Assembly: GCA_026388255.1 (NCBI GenBank)
Contig: JAPLKC010000025.1
Span: 1 to 64,000, forward strand
Reading direction: 5' to 3'
Origin: Pseudomonadota bacterium
GTDB taxonomy: Bacteria > Desulfobacterota > Syntrophorhabdia > Syntrophorhabdales > Syntrophorhabdaceae
Length of the DNA stretch: 64,000 bases
The notes under the pieces are model-generated. The model saw only the letters and a program-made list of their open reading frames with translations. It was not told the DNA's origin and searched no databases. A program made the position numbers and the translations under genes. Of the stretch, positions 45,072 to 54,139 are shown one piece after another (position 1 is the first letter of the stretch; each line of letters begins with the position of its first letter).

Positions 45072-45809
45072 ATGAGTACTTTTGAACACATCCGGGAAAC
45101 CTTGAAATACATGATCATCGTTGTAGTAACGTTTGCTGTCCTCCAGGCGCTGGTCATCATCATGCACGAGTTTACCCATAGCATCAGCGCATGGCTCCTC
45201 GGTTGTATGCCAAATCCTCTCGGCATCGTCTGGGGAAATCCTCTGACGATGACTTGCTGGGATGAAGGGGTGCATTATTACCGACTCTTTCCCTCCGCCA
45301 ATTGCGCTACGGAAGCGATCATCGGCGGGAGCCCCCTGGGCGTCCATGCGGTCATTGTTATCCTTGGCCTGGTGTTTCTGCAGAAAGAAGGGATGAAGAA
45401 TAGGAAATGGCTCATGCACATCCTGTTCTGGTTTGTCATTGCCAATTTCATGGAACTTATTGCCTATATCCTGATGCGCCCGTTTGCCTCAGGAGGAGAC
45501 ACCGGCCATTTCAACCGGGGGCTGGGGCTTTCACCCTGGATACTCTTTATCGTTGGAACGCTGATGATCATGGTGGGATTGCACATCCTGTTCCGTAGAA
45601 TCCTGCCCCTTATGTATGCCATCTTTGCGCGGAAGAACCGCCTGAGCGAATGGATGATCCTGTCGCTGACCGCCTTTTTTCTTTTTCTGTGGGGCAGCGG
45701 GATACGCGTGGTACTTTACGTCTACCCGGATCCACAGTGGATGTTTGGTCTCCTTGGGTTTGTGGCATTTTGCCTGGTCTTGGCCGTATACAATCCAACC
45801 AGACGTTAA
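45072..45809 (+). CDS. Polytopic membrane protein with HExxH motif
   Basis: 245 residues, about six predicted membrane helices. H32-E33-F-T-H36 falls at the end of the first helix (V-I-I-M-H-E-F-T-H-S-I), the place of the zinc site in M50-type and related intramembrane metalloproteases. A matching third-ligand motif (NPxxD-like) is not evident, so activity is uncertain. The helices are followed by a basic C terminus. AAAGGA lies before the ATG. The 357 bases after it (45810-46166) show no gene I can support. Confidence 0.6.
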   Translation: MSTFEHIRETLKYMIIVVVTFAVLQALVIIMHEFTHSISAWLLGCMPNPLGIVWGNPLTMTCWDEGVHYYRLFPSANCATEAIIGGSPLGVHAVIVILGLVFLQKEGMKNRKWLMHILFWFVIANFMELIAYILMRPFASGGDTGHFNRGLGLSPWILFIVGTLMIMVGLHILFRRILPLMYAIFARKNRLSEWMILSLTAFFLFLWGSGIRVVLYVYPDPQWMFGLLGFVAFCLVLAVYNPTRR

Positions 45810-46166
45810 TCACCGCCGCTGAATTCAAAAGTTATCGCTTTCGTTTGTAAATCAACAACTTTTACTTTCATCTTATATCAACATTTTGTGCTCGTTTTTG
45901 ATGCTTTGCTATTTCCTGAAGTCCTGAACCGGCAAGCCGCCGGAAATTATGAAAAATTCAAATGGCATTTGATTATTGGATCGACGATTTTCTTCTTGAA
46001 GTTTGTTCACAATTGCGGGAGAATGGATTCATGGGCGGGAAAATCAATAAAGTTACGGAAGTTACCAACGTCCCCGATGGCCCCAGAGAACGTTCCTTCA
46101 GTCCCGTGAAGCACTCTTACCAAAATATGCAAGGTCCTTTTCGAATTTCACCTGATGGAGGTGGCC

Positions 46167-48773
46167 ATGAGTGATCCAGATTTTGCCTTAAAGATACTTC
46201 AAGAAATCTACGAAGAATTTAGAGAGTTTTGTAAGAAGCATGGGAATGTTAGCGAAGCGGACACACGAGTAAAAATTATAGATCGAATACTGACTGAGGT
46301 TCTTTTATGGCCTGAGAGCCAAATAAAGCGAGAGGAAAGAACCCAACAGGGATTTATGGATTACCGCCTGAGTGTTCATGGGCGGCCATATGTGGTAGTG
46401 GAAGCTAAAAAAGAAGGATTGCCATTTGTATTTCCCGTACCGGTAAACCGGAAATATTTGAGCCTTTCTGGAACCTTGTTGACAGGTGAAAATGTTGGCG
46501 AGGCTGTAAAGCAGGTTCGGGGATACTGCGATGATCAAGGCATTAGATACGCCGTGGCTACCAATGGGTACTCATGGGTAGTATTTAGAGCCATTCGTGA
46601 AGACATACCATGGCGTTCTGGTATGGCAAAAATTTTCTCAGGCATGGAAGACATCATTGCTGATTTTACCGAATTTTGGAACACTCTCTCCTATGATGCA
46701 ATCTACCGCGGTTCTCTGGACGCTCATTTTGGAGTGTCGCGGCGTACAAAGCGCGAGCTTCACAGAGTTACAGATCGGCTATTTAATGCCGATCTGCCCT
46801 TGCAACGAAATCGGCTTAATGCCCAGTTACATCATCTTATCCGCAAGATTTTCGAGGATATAGCCGATCAAGATCAGGTCGAAATCCTTCAATCATGCTA
46901 TGTGCATTCTGCTAGTCTTAAAATCATAGCAAAAGACCTTGATCTTGTTATCACCGATTCTATTCCCAGTCTTTTAAAAGATGAGGGAACTATACCAATA
47001 TTTCAAAATAAGTCTGATGCAGGTCGTTTTGGAGAGTCTGTAGCTATAGCGATTAATTCACAAGATAGTCAACTCTTCCTGCTTTTGGGAGGAATTGGTT
47101 CTGGAAAAACCACTTTTCTGAAGCGTTACCAAAGAACAGTTGGTAAGGATTTGCTGGAGCAGAATGTTGTCTGGTTCCATGTTGACTTTCTGCAGGCGCC
47201 TCTCGATCCATTTCAAATGGAAGAGTTTGTCTGGCGCTCTGTTTTGGAGCAATTGAGAGGGCGATACAGCACCCCACATTTGGAAACGCATCGTGATATA
47301 AAACGTGCTTTCAGAGATGAAATAGAAGCTTTGAAGGAAACAGCTCTAGTATATCTACAAGAGGGGACCGAAGAATTTGAGAAAATTTTATCGCCTTTTC
47401 TTCAGAAGTGGCAAGAAAACTTGCGAGAGTATGTCCCTCGATTGCTCACCATTTGCAGACAAAAGCGAAAGAAGGGTGTTCTTTTCTTCATAGACAACGT
47501 AGATCAATTACCGCCTGACTATCAGGCTCAGATTTTTTTATTGGCTCAAAGAATTACTAGGATAGTCAACGCAATCACTATAGTTGCCCTTCGGGAAGAA
47601 TCATACTATGCTGCAAGTATTCAAAGGAGTTTTACCGCTTACACTAATCGTAAATTTCATATTGCTTCCCCAAGATTTGGGGTGTTATTAGGAAGCCGGA
47701 TTAAATTCGCTCTCGGCTATTTGGAAGGTTTACCTGGAATTGTAGAAATAATGGATTCCAAAGGAATAAGCATCGATAAGGCTGCTGTAGCTGATTTCTT
47801 GAAAATTGTCCAGAATAGTATCTTTGAAAAGAACAAAAACATAGCGCGATTTATTGAGGCAATATGCTATGGAAATATGAGACGTGCTTTGCAGATGTTT
47901 ACTACTTTCCTTGTATCTGGAGCTACCGACGTTGATAAAATGCTAACCATACATAGACGCGATGGTAATTATTATGTGGCCTTCCACGAATTTGTCAAAT
48001 CCATCATGCTGGAGGATAGGTACTACTATAAAGAAGCTCATAGCCAGATCATGAATGTTTTTAATTGTTCAAATCAGAATAACTCAAGCCATTTCACAAG
48101 CTTGCGCGTTCTAAACTTTCTGTTGAATTGCAGGGGAGATTCAAGCAAAGAGGGACGCGGTTTTGTTGAAATAGCCCGCTTAGTCGAGACATTTGAGGAC
48201 GTCTTCGATAATAGAGAAGATTTGCTGATAGCAATGAATTCTCTCGTGAGTAGGCAGTTGTTAGAGATTAACACTAGGGCTACAGAGAACATTACAAATG
48301 CCAGTCACATCCGGATAACTTCCGCTGGCTGGTACTATTTGCGATATCTCGTAAACTCCTTCGCCTATTTGGATCTAATATTACAGGATACTCCGTTTAG
48401 TGACAAAGCTATTTGCGATGAGATAAAAGATATGGTTGCTAAAGTAGATAACTTAGTTGACAGAGAGGAAGAGAAATGGGAAAGGACTAGTACTCGATTC
48501 CGGCGTGTGGAGCTTTTTCTGGATTATCTTCTGAAAGAAGAAAAGGAAGAATTCTCCAGGTTTGATTTGGGTTCCATCGAGGGTGAACTTGGTGAGATAT
48601 TTGTTTCGAAAATTAGGGAACGCTATGACAAACAGAGGGAATGGATTACTCATCGGTTGAAAGAAAATAAGGAGAAATACTCTGAAGAACAACTGTTCTG
48701 GGGATTCGACGCTGAAGAAAAAGAAATGATTGCTGCGGCAGAAGAAGGTGGGGAAGTCGACAAAGATTTTTAG
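46167..48773 (+). CDS. PD-(D/E)xK (HsdR_N-like) nuclease fused to P-loop ATPase, candidate defence protein
   Basis: About 868 residues. Residues 35-145 resemble the N-terminal nuclease domain of type I restriction HsdR: a Glu in V-S-E-A-D-T-R, Asp65 in F-M-D-Y-R-L, and Glu79/Lys81 in V-V-V-E-A-K-K form the PD-(D/E)xK set. A helical linker leads to a P-loop NTPase with Walker A G-G-I-G-S-G-K-T-T (308-316) and Walker B V-L-F-F-I-D-N-V-D near 437-447, plus A-L-R-E-E as a possible sensor. The last 350 residues are helical with no recognised domain. There are no DEAH helicase motifs, so it is not HsdR. Start 46167 follows GGAGG; the ATG at 46155 contributes that site. A single-gene nuclease-STAND/KAP-like antiphage system is the best guess. 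Confidence 0.7.
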   Translation: MSDPDFALKILQEIYEEFREFCKKHGNVSEADTRVKIIDRILTEVLLWPESQIKREERTQQGFMDYRLSVHGRPYVVVEAKKEGLPFVFPVPVNRKYLSLSGTLLTGENVGEAVKQVRGYCDDQGIRYAVATNGYSWVVFRAIREDIPWRSGMAKIFSGMEDIIADFTEFWNTLSYDAIYRGSLDAHFGVSRRTKRELHRVTDRLFNADLPLQRNRLNAQLHHLIRKIFEDIADQDQVEILQSCYVHSASLKIIAKDLDLVITDSIPSLLKDEGTIPIFQNKSDAGRFGESVAIAINSQDSQLFLLLGGIGSGKTTFLKRYQRTVGKDLLEQNVVWFHVDFLQAPLDPFQMEEFVWRSVLEQLRGRYSTPHLETHRDIKRAFRDEIEALKETALVYLQEGTEEFEKILSPFLQKWQENLREYVPRLLTICRQKRKKGVLFFIDNVDQLPPDYQAQIFLLAQRITRIVNAITIVALREESYYAASIQRSFTAYTNRKFHIASPRFGVLLGSRIKFALGYLEGLPGIVEIMDSKGISIDKAAVADFLKIVQNSIFEKNKNIARFIEAICYGNMRRALQMFTTFLVSGATDVDKMLTIHRRDGNYYVAFHEFVKSIMLEDRYYYKEAHSQIMNVFNCSNQNNSSHFTSLRVLNFLLNCRGDSSKEGRGFVEIARLVETFEDVFDNREDLLIAMNSLVSRQLLEINTRATENITNASHIRITSAGWYYLRYLVNSFAYLDLILQDTPFSDKAICDEIKDMVAKVDNLVDREEEKWERTSTRFRRVELFLDYLLKEEKEEFSRFDLGSIEGELGEIFVSKIRERYDKQREWITHRLKENKEKYSEEQLFWGFDAEEKEMIAAAEEGGEVDKDF

Positions 48774-49157
48774 CCCTTGAGAGAGAACAAGGCGATGTAT
48801 CCGCGCCATCATACGCGAATAAAAAAGTTTGCCTGCCCAGGGAAGTCTTTCGCAAGACAATTATACCGTTGATGAGTTGCTTGGTTATTGCCCCTTTTAA
48901 TCCATAATGTTCAATTATCACAAAAACGAGCGCTACATAACTTGTAGTGAATCTAACAATTTTCATAAAACACATTCCCAACTGATTTGCTCGACACAGA
49001 AAAGATGCAGAATGCCTGTCGGCCCAGGAGAAAGCTCGAAAATGTCTTGACACATTGTTTCTAAATATCTACAATAAAATATCAGCATCACGGGGGATTA
49101 AAGACAGTGAATGGTGAATAGCGATGAAGGCAGTTAATAGGTTACGACTATTCATCT

Positions 49158-49175
49158 ACTAACGACTATTCACTG
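49158..49175. repeat. 18-bp direct repeat, left copy
   Basis: ACTAACGACTATTCACTG, identical to 50217-50234, immediately before the ParB-like relic. A related TACGACTATTCA lies 15 bases upstream and an inverted CAGTGAAT at 49105, so the area has several related words. Confidence 0.9.
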
Positions 49176-49198
49176 AATTTCAAAAAAGGGATAAAATT

Positions 49199-50120
49199 AT
49201 GGCAACGAAGAAGACAAGTGTAAATCCTGAATTTCTGTGCATTCCCATAGAAAAGATTGTGGTGTTGGAACAGGTTCGATCAAACATTGCTATCGAAACA
49301 GACTCATTCAAATCGCTCATGCAATCGATCAAAGACAAAGGCATCTTAGAACCCCTCCTTGTAACGGGACGGGATGACGGGACATATATCCTCATATGCG
49401 GGGAAAGGCGTCTTGTGGCAGCCCAACAACTCGGACTTGAAACCATACCGGTGCGAGTAATAGAAGCAGGCAAAGAATTAGGGGACACTATAGCCTTTCA
49501 ACTCACTGAAAACCTTCAACGGGAAGGCTTAAGTCCCATAGATCAGGCCAAAGGAATACTCTCTTTTATTCAGGCGAAACGTCCCGACAAGGGGTATGAT
49601 GTGGACGGAGTGATGAGTGAGTTGGTGATGTATAATCGGAGACCCGAGGACGTGTCGGAACAATTTGCGTTCACTGTGAACGCAATTATAGAAATCTCCG
49701 CAAAGTCTTATCCTACCTTGTTCCGCACAATTTAACTTTTAAAACTTTCTCCTGAAATTCAGACAGCAATTCAAGCAGGAAACCTCCCTGTTTCCCAGGG
49801 GTATCTCTTTGCCGCAAACCTCGATTGTCCCGACCTAAATAAAATATTCGATGCTATTATTAAAGCGCCTGTCACAAATGCTACACTGGAGCAGATCATA
49901 CAAAAAAGTTAAACCTGACCCTGTTGATACGAAGCCCAAATCCGTTAAGAAGCAAGTTAAAGGCCTGATATCCATAAAGACAAATTTTGATAAGGGTCTT
50001 GCAACGTATATAAGAGAAGACGTTGAAAAGCTCCTATATGAACTACAGGTTTTCTGTGATCATGTCCAACAACAGGTGTCCATGATCCCATACGGCAAGA
50101 AAAGGCCGCCACAAGTGTGA
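49199..50120 (+). pseudogene. ParB/Spo0J-like protein, broken
   Basis: The first 178 codons read as a ParB N-terminal nuclease-like domain: I-P-I-E-K-I-V near 17, G-I-L-E-P-L-L near 50, C-G-E-R-R-L-V-A-A near 71-79 and L-T-E-N-L-Q-R-E near 103. An in-frame TAA (49733-49735) then interrupts R-T-I-*-L-L-K-L-S-P-E-I-Q, after which the same frame continues with good ParB-like sequence. At an A6 run near 49904 the frame shifts by one, with A5 restoring it, into a C-terminal helical tail ending at 50120. AAGGG lies before the ATG. No parA is present, so it was probably a mobile-element or plasmid-type gene. It lies between exact 18-bp direct repeats. Confidence 0.8.
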
Positions 50121-50216
50121 GAGGGGCCGTGAAGCGGATAAACCCGTGAAGTCCCCGCAAGCGAGGACAGGCACAAAGAAAGCTGACGTGAAACGTGAAG
50201 CGGGATTAAACCGTAC

Positions 50217-50234
50217 ACTAACGACTATTCACTG
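50217..50234. repeat. 18-bp direct repeat, right copy
   Basis: Exact copy of 49158-49175, ending 12 bases from the 3' end of the tRNA-Leu gene. Confidence 0.9.
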
Positions 50235-50245
50235 TACTTAAATAT

Positions 50246-50333
50246 TGGTGCCGAAGGGGGGGCTTGAACCCCCATGTCCGCAAGGGACACCGGATTTTGA
50301 GTCCGGCGCGTCTGCCAATTCCACCACTCCGGC
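50246..50333 (-). tRNA. tRNA-Leu (anticodon CAA)
   Basis: 88 bases on the minus strand, CCA encoded. Acceptor GCCGGAG pairs with CTTCGGC (one G-T). The anticodon stem CCGGA/TCCGG encloses CTCAAAA, giving CAA at 34-36. There is a long variable arm (GTGTCCCTTGCGGACATG region), and the T arm is GGGGGTTCAAGCCCCCC. Its 3' end faces the accessory region to the left, a usual integration site for genomic islands. Confidence 0.95.
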
Positions 50334-50404
50334 TTATTATGCGCTGCCTTAATAAGTTTAGAGCATATCAAAACCATTATTATAAGTCAACAGGTTGCCG
50401 TCCT

Positions 50405-51298
50405 TTAAAAACAGGCCTTAATAAATTTTATCAGATAATCTACCTTTAAAATACGGTCAGGTTTAAGAGAAAGGGCCTTCCCGTAATGTTCTCGGGCAAT
50501 CTTTTTATCCCCATTTAAGTACAGTTTTCTAAAAAGTTCCAGATGTCTGTTGGCTATATAATCTTTGCGAAGATGCTCGATTGCTCCACCATAAAAAGGG
50601 TCGTCAAAAATAACCTGCGCAAGGCTTACACCCTGCCTTTTCAGTTCCCCGATATCGTGCCGCAGGCTGTCGCTATGCCATACCGTAACAGCAGTAGGTT
50701 CTGTTAAATAGTAAACAGGTGCAATGAAAAATATTTTTGTAAAATAGACAACATCCTCCCCGTTTGATATGCCCGTCGGGAATCTGAATTGCTTTGCAAT
50801 AGAGCTGCGTATCAAGGCTGCACAGGTTCCAAAGGGAAATCTTCCCAACAGCAGGTCTTCATAGAATTTATCCGACATGGTATCGGATTTAAACCTGGGT
50901 TTGCAGGACAAACCCTCGTTTTTCTGTGAATATGTTTCTGTAATAACGGCGCCTGCTTCGGGATTTTGCAACAGCACATTGAGCCTTATCTCAATAGCAT
51001 TTTCCGTAAGGTAGTCGTCTGCATCGAGAAAGGCGATATAATCACCGGCAGCATGATCCAACCCCCTGTTTCTGGCAGAAGACACGCCTGAATTTTCCTG
51101 TTGGATATAAATAATCATGTTGCCGTAACTCTCTGCAATCTCTTTTGTGTTATCCGTTGAACCGTCATCAATAACAATAATCTCAATGGACTTATAGGAT
51201 TGATTAAGGCACGATTGTATAGCTCTATGCAAAAAACCTGCATAATTATAAGTCGGTATGATGATGGAGACTAATGGGAAATCTGTTTTGTCTTTCAT
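50405..51298 (-). CDS. Glycosyltransferase family 2
   Basis: 297 residues of GT-A fold. It has S-I-I-I-P-T-Y-N-Y near the N terminus, I-D-D-G-S-T-D-N-T at about 41-49, F-L-D-A-D-D as the DxD metal site near 90, and G-E-D-V-V near 180 as the catalytic base region. It adds a sugar to a surface glycan. No other glycan genes adjoin it, so it is a solitary transferase. Predicted soluble, with no C-terminal membrane helix. Confidence 0.9.
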   Translation of the reverse strand: MKDKTDFPLVSIIIPTYNYAGFLHRAIQSCLNQSYKSIEIIVIDDGSTDNTKEIAESYGNMIIYIQQENSGVSSARNRGLDHAAGDYIAFLDADDYLTENAIEIRLNVLLQNPEAGAVITETYSQKNEGLSCKPRFKSDTMSDKFYEDLLLGRFPFGTCAALIRSSIAKQFRFPTGISNGEDVVYFTKIFFIAPVYYLTEPTAVTVWHSDSLRHDIGELKRQGVSLAQVIFDDPFYGGAIEHLRKDYIANRHLELFRKLYLNGDKKIAREHYGKALSLKPDRILKVDYLIKFIKACF

Positions 51299-51368
51299 GA
51301 CGTTTAATTTTTCTTATACACTGTCAATTTGTGTTTGTCTATATAATTGAGGCATCAAATTTTTTGTC

Positions 51369-51397
51369 TTGACAATCGATACTTGATTGCACATATT
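51369..51397 (+). promoter_or_regulatory. Sigma-70 promoter of the hydrogenase-kinase operon
   Basis: TTGACA (51369-51374), a 17-base spacer, CATATT (51392-51397), about 95 bases upstream of the kinase gene. Confidence 0.5.
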
Positions 51398-51441
51398 ATC
51401 ACATGCTATAAGGTAAATTTTCGCTGGTCTTATGGCAAGAA

Positions 51442-51458
51442 GTTGTACTTCATACAAC
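51442..51458. promoter_or_regulatory. Dyad GTTGTA-N5-TACAAC
   Basis: Perfect 6-bp inverted repeat in the leader of the redox operon, downstream of the promoter. A possible operator, for example for one of the response regulators encoded here. Confidence 0.35.
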
Positions 51459-51492
51459 ATAAACATAATTTTACTGGATAAATTGTATTTTA

Positions 51493-53550
51493 ATGGAACC
51501 TGAAACATTAAATAAACAGAGCTTTTTGTTTCCCGGGAATGGAACTTCCAGCGATATAAGCATCAACAACAATAAATGCCGCAGGTGCTTCTACTGTATA
51601 CAGATATGTCCTGCAAAGGCCATCAGAGTCGAAAAAAACAGCATTAAGATAATCCCTGAGCGGTGTCTCTTGTGCGGAAGCTGTATAACATCATGCCCCC
51701 GTCAGGCATTGGATTATAAGAGTGGTCTTGGCCATGTGGTTAAGCTGTTATCAGACAAGGAAAAAACAATAGCCTGCCTTGATCCGGCATTTCCGGCAGA
51801 CCTCAATATGTGTACACCAGGACAACTTGCAACGACTCTGAAAACAATCGGTTTTACAGAGGTCTGGGAGGGCGCCTTCGGGGCTGAGTTGATATCCCGG
51901 GCTTACAGAAAACTTCTTTTAGAAGAAACCGGCGAAATGATAATTTCCTCCTTTTGTCCCGTAATAGTTTTTTACATTCAAAAATACCTTCCCCAACTGA
52001 TTCCTAATATAGCGCCCATCGTATCTCCAATGATTGCCATAGGCAGGGTTGCCCGTGAAATAAAAGGGGCAGACTGGAAAATTGTCTATGTAACACCTTG
52101 TATGGCTCAGGCAAGAGAGATGAATGTCCCCGAAGTAGCCGGGGTTATTGACGAAGTAATTACCTTCCGCGACATAAGGCAATTGATTGACAGAAAGGGC
52201 ATCGATTGCAATAAGCTTGATGAGACTAATTTTGATGGTCCAAAACCTTATCTCGGAAGGACAATTTCTGTAACACCAGGACTTTACAGGACCATTGATG
52301 TACATTATGATATTTTGATGGACGATATCAGCGTTATATATGGACAAAAACGAGCCATAGGTGCATTAAATCAGTTGGCAGTAGATTATATAAAGACTAA
52401 ATTTCTCGATTTTGTTTACTGTTTTGGCTGCGTGAATGGGCCTTTTGTCGACAGCGAATTGTCTGTCCTTGGCCGTCGGCAAGTAGTCGTAAGGCATGCA
52501 AAGGCTGAAATGAGCCGCCAGGATGTTGCGGATGTTAATGCCGAACTTGATTTATATAAAAATGTCGATTTGAGCAGGCGATTCGATAACATGGAACAGA
52601 AACTCCCGGTGCCGACAGAAGAACAGATAATGGCTGTGCTTAAAAAGATCGACAAATCCCCGCCGAACCACAATCTTGATTGCAGGGCATGCGGCCACGA
52701 GAGTTGTCGTGATAAGGCAATTGCAGTGGTTCAGGGGATTGCTGAGACGGAATATTGCCTGCACTACCTTCTTGAACAAAGTAAACAAATATATCAACAA
52801 CTTAAAAAGTCTCATAAACAATTACAGCAATCGCATCAGGAACTGGAGCAGGCTCATGCGCAACTGATAAAAACAGAAAAATTTGCCTCTCTCGGGCAAC
52901 TTGCTGCCGGTGTGGCACACGAGATCAATAACCCCCTTGGAACGATTACTATTTATTCCCATCTTTTATTAAAAAGTCTTGAAAATGAAGATCCCAGAAA
53001 AGAAGATATTGAATTGATTATAAGTGAGGCAAATCGTGCCAAAGAGATTGTTCAGGGGCTTTTGAGCTTTGCAAGGGAAACAAAGCTCCGTGAGTCCGAG
53101 ATGAATGTAAATGACCTGCTGGAAGATGTCCTTGCTCTTATAACAAACCAATCTTTGTTCTATAATATTAAGATAGAAAAGTCCTTTTATCAGGACATAC
53201 CAACAATCAATGCCGACGAGACCAAGCTTAAACAGGTTTTTTTAAATATTATTTTAAATGCCGCTCAAGCCATGGAAGGAAACGGGAAACTGATAATCAG
53301 CACAACTGCGGATAAAAAACAGGTTAAGATAAAGATTCAGGATACAGGTCCCGGTATTCCTCCTGAAAATATGGATAAACTCTTTTCCCCGTTTTTTACA
53401 ACAAAAGAGAAGGGGACAGGGCTTGGACTGGCTATTTCATACGGTATAATTGAGAGGCATAAGGGCAAAATCGATGTTTATTCGGAACTTGGAAAGGGCA
53501 GCACCTTTATCATAATCCTTCCAATAACAAAATGTGAAGAAATATCATAA
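51493..53550 (+). CDS. [FeFe]-hydrogenase-domain sensor histidine kinase
   Basis: 685 residues. There are two 4Fe-4S ferredoxin motifs (C29/32/35/39 and C58/61/64/68). An iron-hydrogenase large-subunit-like domain spans about 90-350 with H-cluster-type cysteines C155 (S-S-F-C-P), C203 (T-P-C-M-A-Q), and C310 and C313. A 4Fe-4S 'Fe-S' domain follows (C397, C400, C405, C422), then a Q-rich coiled coil, a HisKA box with H476 (V-A-H-E-I-N-N-P) and an HATPase with G-T-G-L-G-L-A-I. The last H-cluster motif is CxxC, not the catalytic CxxxC, so it is probably a sensor, not an H2-producing enzyme. It would sense H2 or ferredoxin redox state and phosphorylate the regulators encoded next. No Shine-Dalgarno is seen. 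Confidence 0.9.
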   Translation: MEPETLNKQSFLFPGNGTSSDISINNNKCRRCFYCIQICPAKAIRVEKNSIKIIPERCLLCGSCITSCPRQALDYKSGLGHVVKLLSDKEKTIACLDPAFPADLNMCTPGQLATTLKTIGFTEVWEGAFGAELISRAYRKLLLEETGEMIISSFCPVIVFYIQKYLPQLIPNIAPIVSPMIAIGRVAREIKGADWKIVYVTPCMAQAREMNVPEVAGVIDEVITFRDIRQLIDRKGIDCNKLDETNFDGPKPYLGRTISVTPGLYRTIDVHYDILMDDISVIYGQKRAIGALNQLAVDYIKTKFLDFVYCFGCVNGPFVDSELSVLGRRQVVVRHAKAEMSRQDVADVNAELDLYKNVDLSRRFDNMEQKLPVPTEEQIMAVLKKIDKSPPNHNLDCRACGHESCRDKAIAVVQGIAETEYCLHYLLEQSKQIYQQLKKSHKQLQQSHQELEQAHAQLIKTEKFASLGQLAAGVAHEINNPLGTITIYSHLLLKSLENEDPRKEDIELIISEANRAKEIVQGLLSFARETKLRESEMNVNDLLEDVLALITNQSLFYNIKIEKSFYQDIPTINADETKLKQVFLNIILNAAQAMEGNGKLIISTTADKKQVKIKIQDTGPGIPPENMDKLFSPFFTTKEKGTGLGLAISYGIIERHKGKIDVYSELGKGSTFIIILPITKCEEIS

Positions 53551-53622
53551 ATGATATAATAAAGGAAGAAACGGGTTCGCATAAATCGCCGTTTCAAAAT
53601 AAAAAAACAGGGAGAAAAAGCT

Positions 53623-54030
53623 ATGGCTAAAAAACCGAAAATATTACTTGTTGACAACGATGTGGACTTTATAGACCTGAATAAAGCTGTTCTCGAAAAT
53701 AGCGGTTTCGAGGTAGCAGTGGCATATGCAGGCCGGGAAGTAATGGATAAGGTTAAATTTGAGCAGCCGGATTTAATAGTGCTTGACCTTATGATGGAAA
53801 AACACGACACCGGTTTTGGTGTAGCAAAGGCACTGAAAGCAGATCCTGTTTACAGGAATATTCCCATATTAATGCTTACAGCAGTCCTTGGCGAAACCGG
53901 CATGGATTTTAACCAGAAACTCGACGGTTATTGGATGAAAACAGATGATTATGCATGTAAACCGCTTACACCTGAAGAATTGATAAATAAAATAAATGAG
54001 CTATATGCAAGGTCAAAAGCCGGCGAATAA
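53623..54030 (+). CDS. Stand-alone response regulator receiver
   Basis: 135 residues, a single REC domain. D-N-D is near 11-13, phospho-acceptor Asp is in L-I-V-L-D-L-M, followed by a Thr in M-L-T-A and Lys in C-K-P-L. There is no output domain, so it relays phosphate or binds a partner protein, in the manner of CheY or Spo0F. GGGAG precedes the ATG. It lies 72 bases after the kinase gene and most likely takes phosphate from it. Confidence 0.88.
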   Translation: MAKKPKILLVDNDVDFIDLNKAVLENSGFEVAVAYAGREVMDKVKFEQPDLIVLDLMMEKHDTGFGVAKALKADPVYRNIPILMLTAVLGETGMDFNQKLDGYWMKTDDYACKPLTPEELINKINELYARSKAGE

Positions 54031-54139
54031 TATGGACTTTGGGTTTGCCCGGGAAAATAAAGAAGCATGGATCAATCCACATGGACAAAACTCATAGCTC
54101 AAACGCCAGGGTTGTGAACCATGAATAAAATGGTGATTA

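Noticed and set aside
46167-48773. Type I restriction HsdR subunit
   Set aside because: No DEAH-box helicase motifs, no HsdS or HsdM nearby, and a different P-loop module.
49733-49910. Programmed frameshifting at the A6 run of the ParB-like gene
   Set aside because: The shift needed is +1, not the -1 expected of an A-AAA-AAG slippery site, and an in-frame TAA already stops translation upstream.
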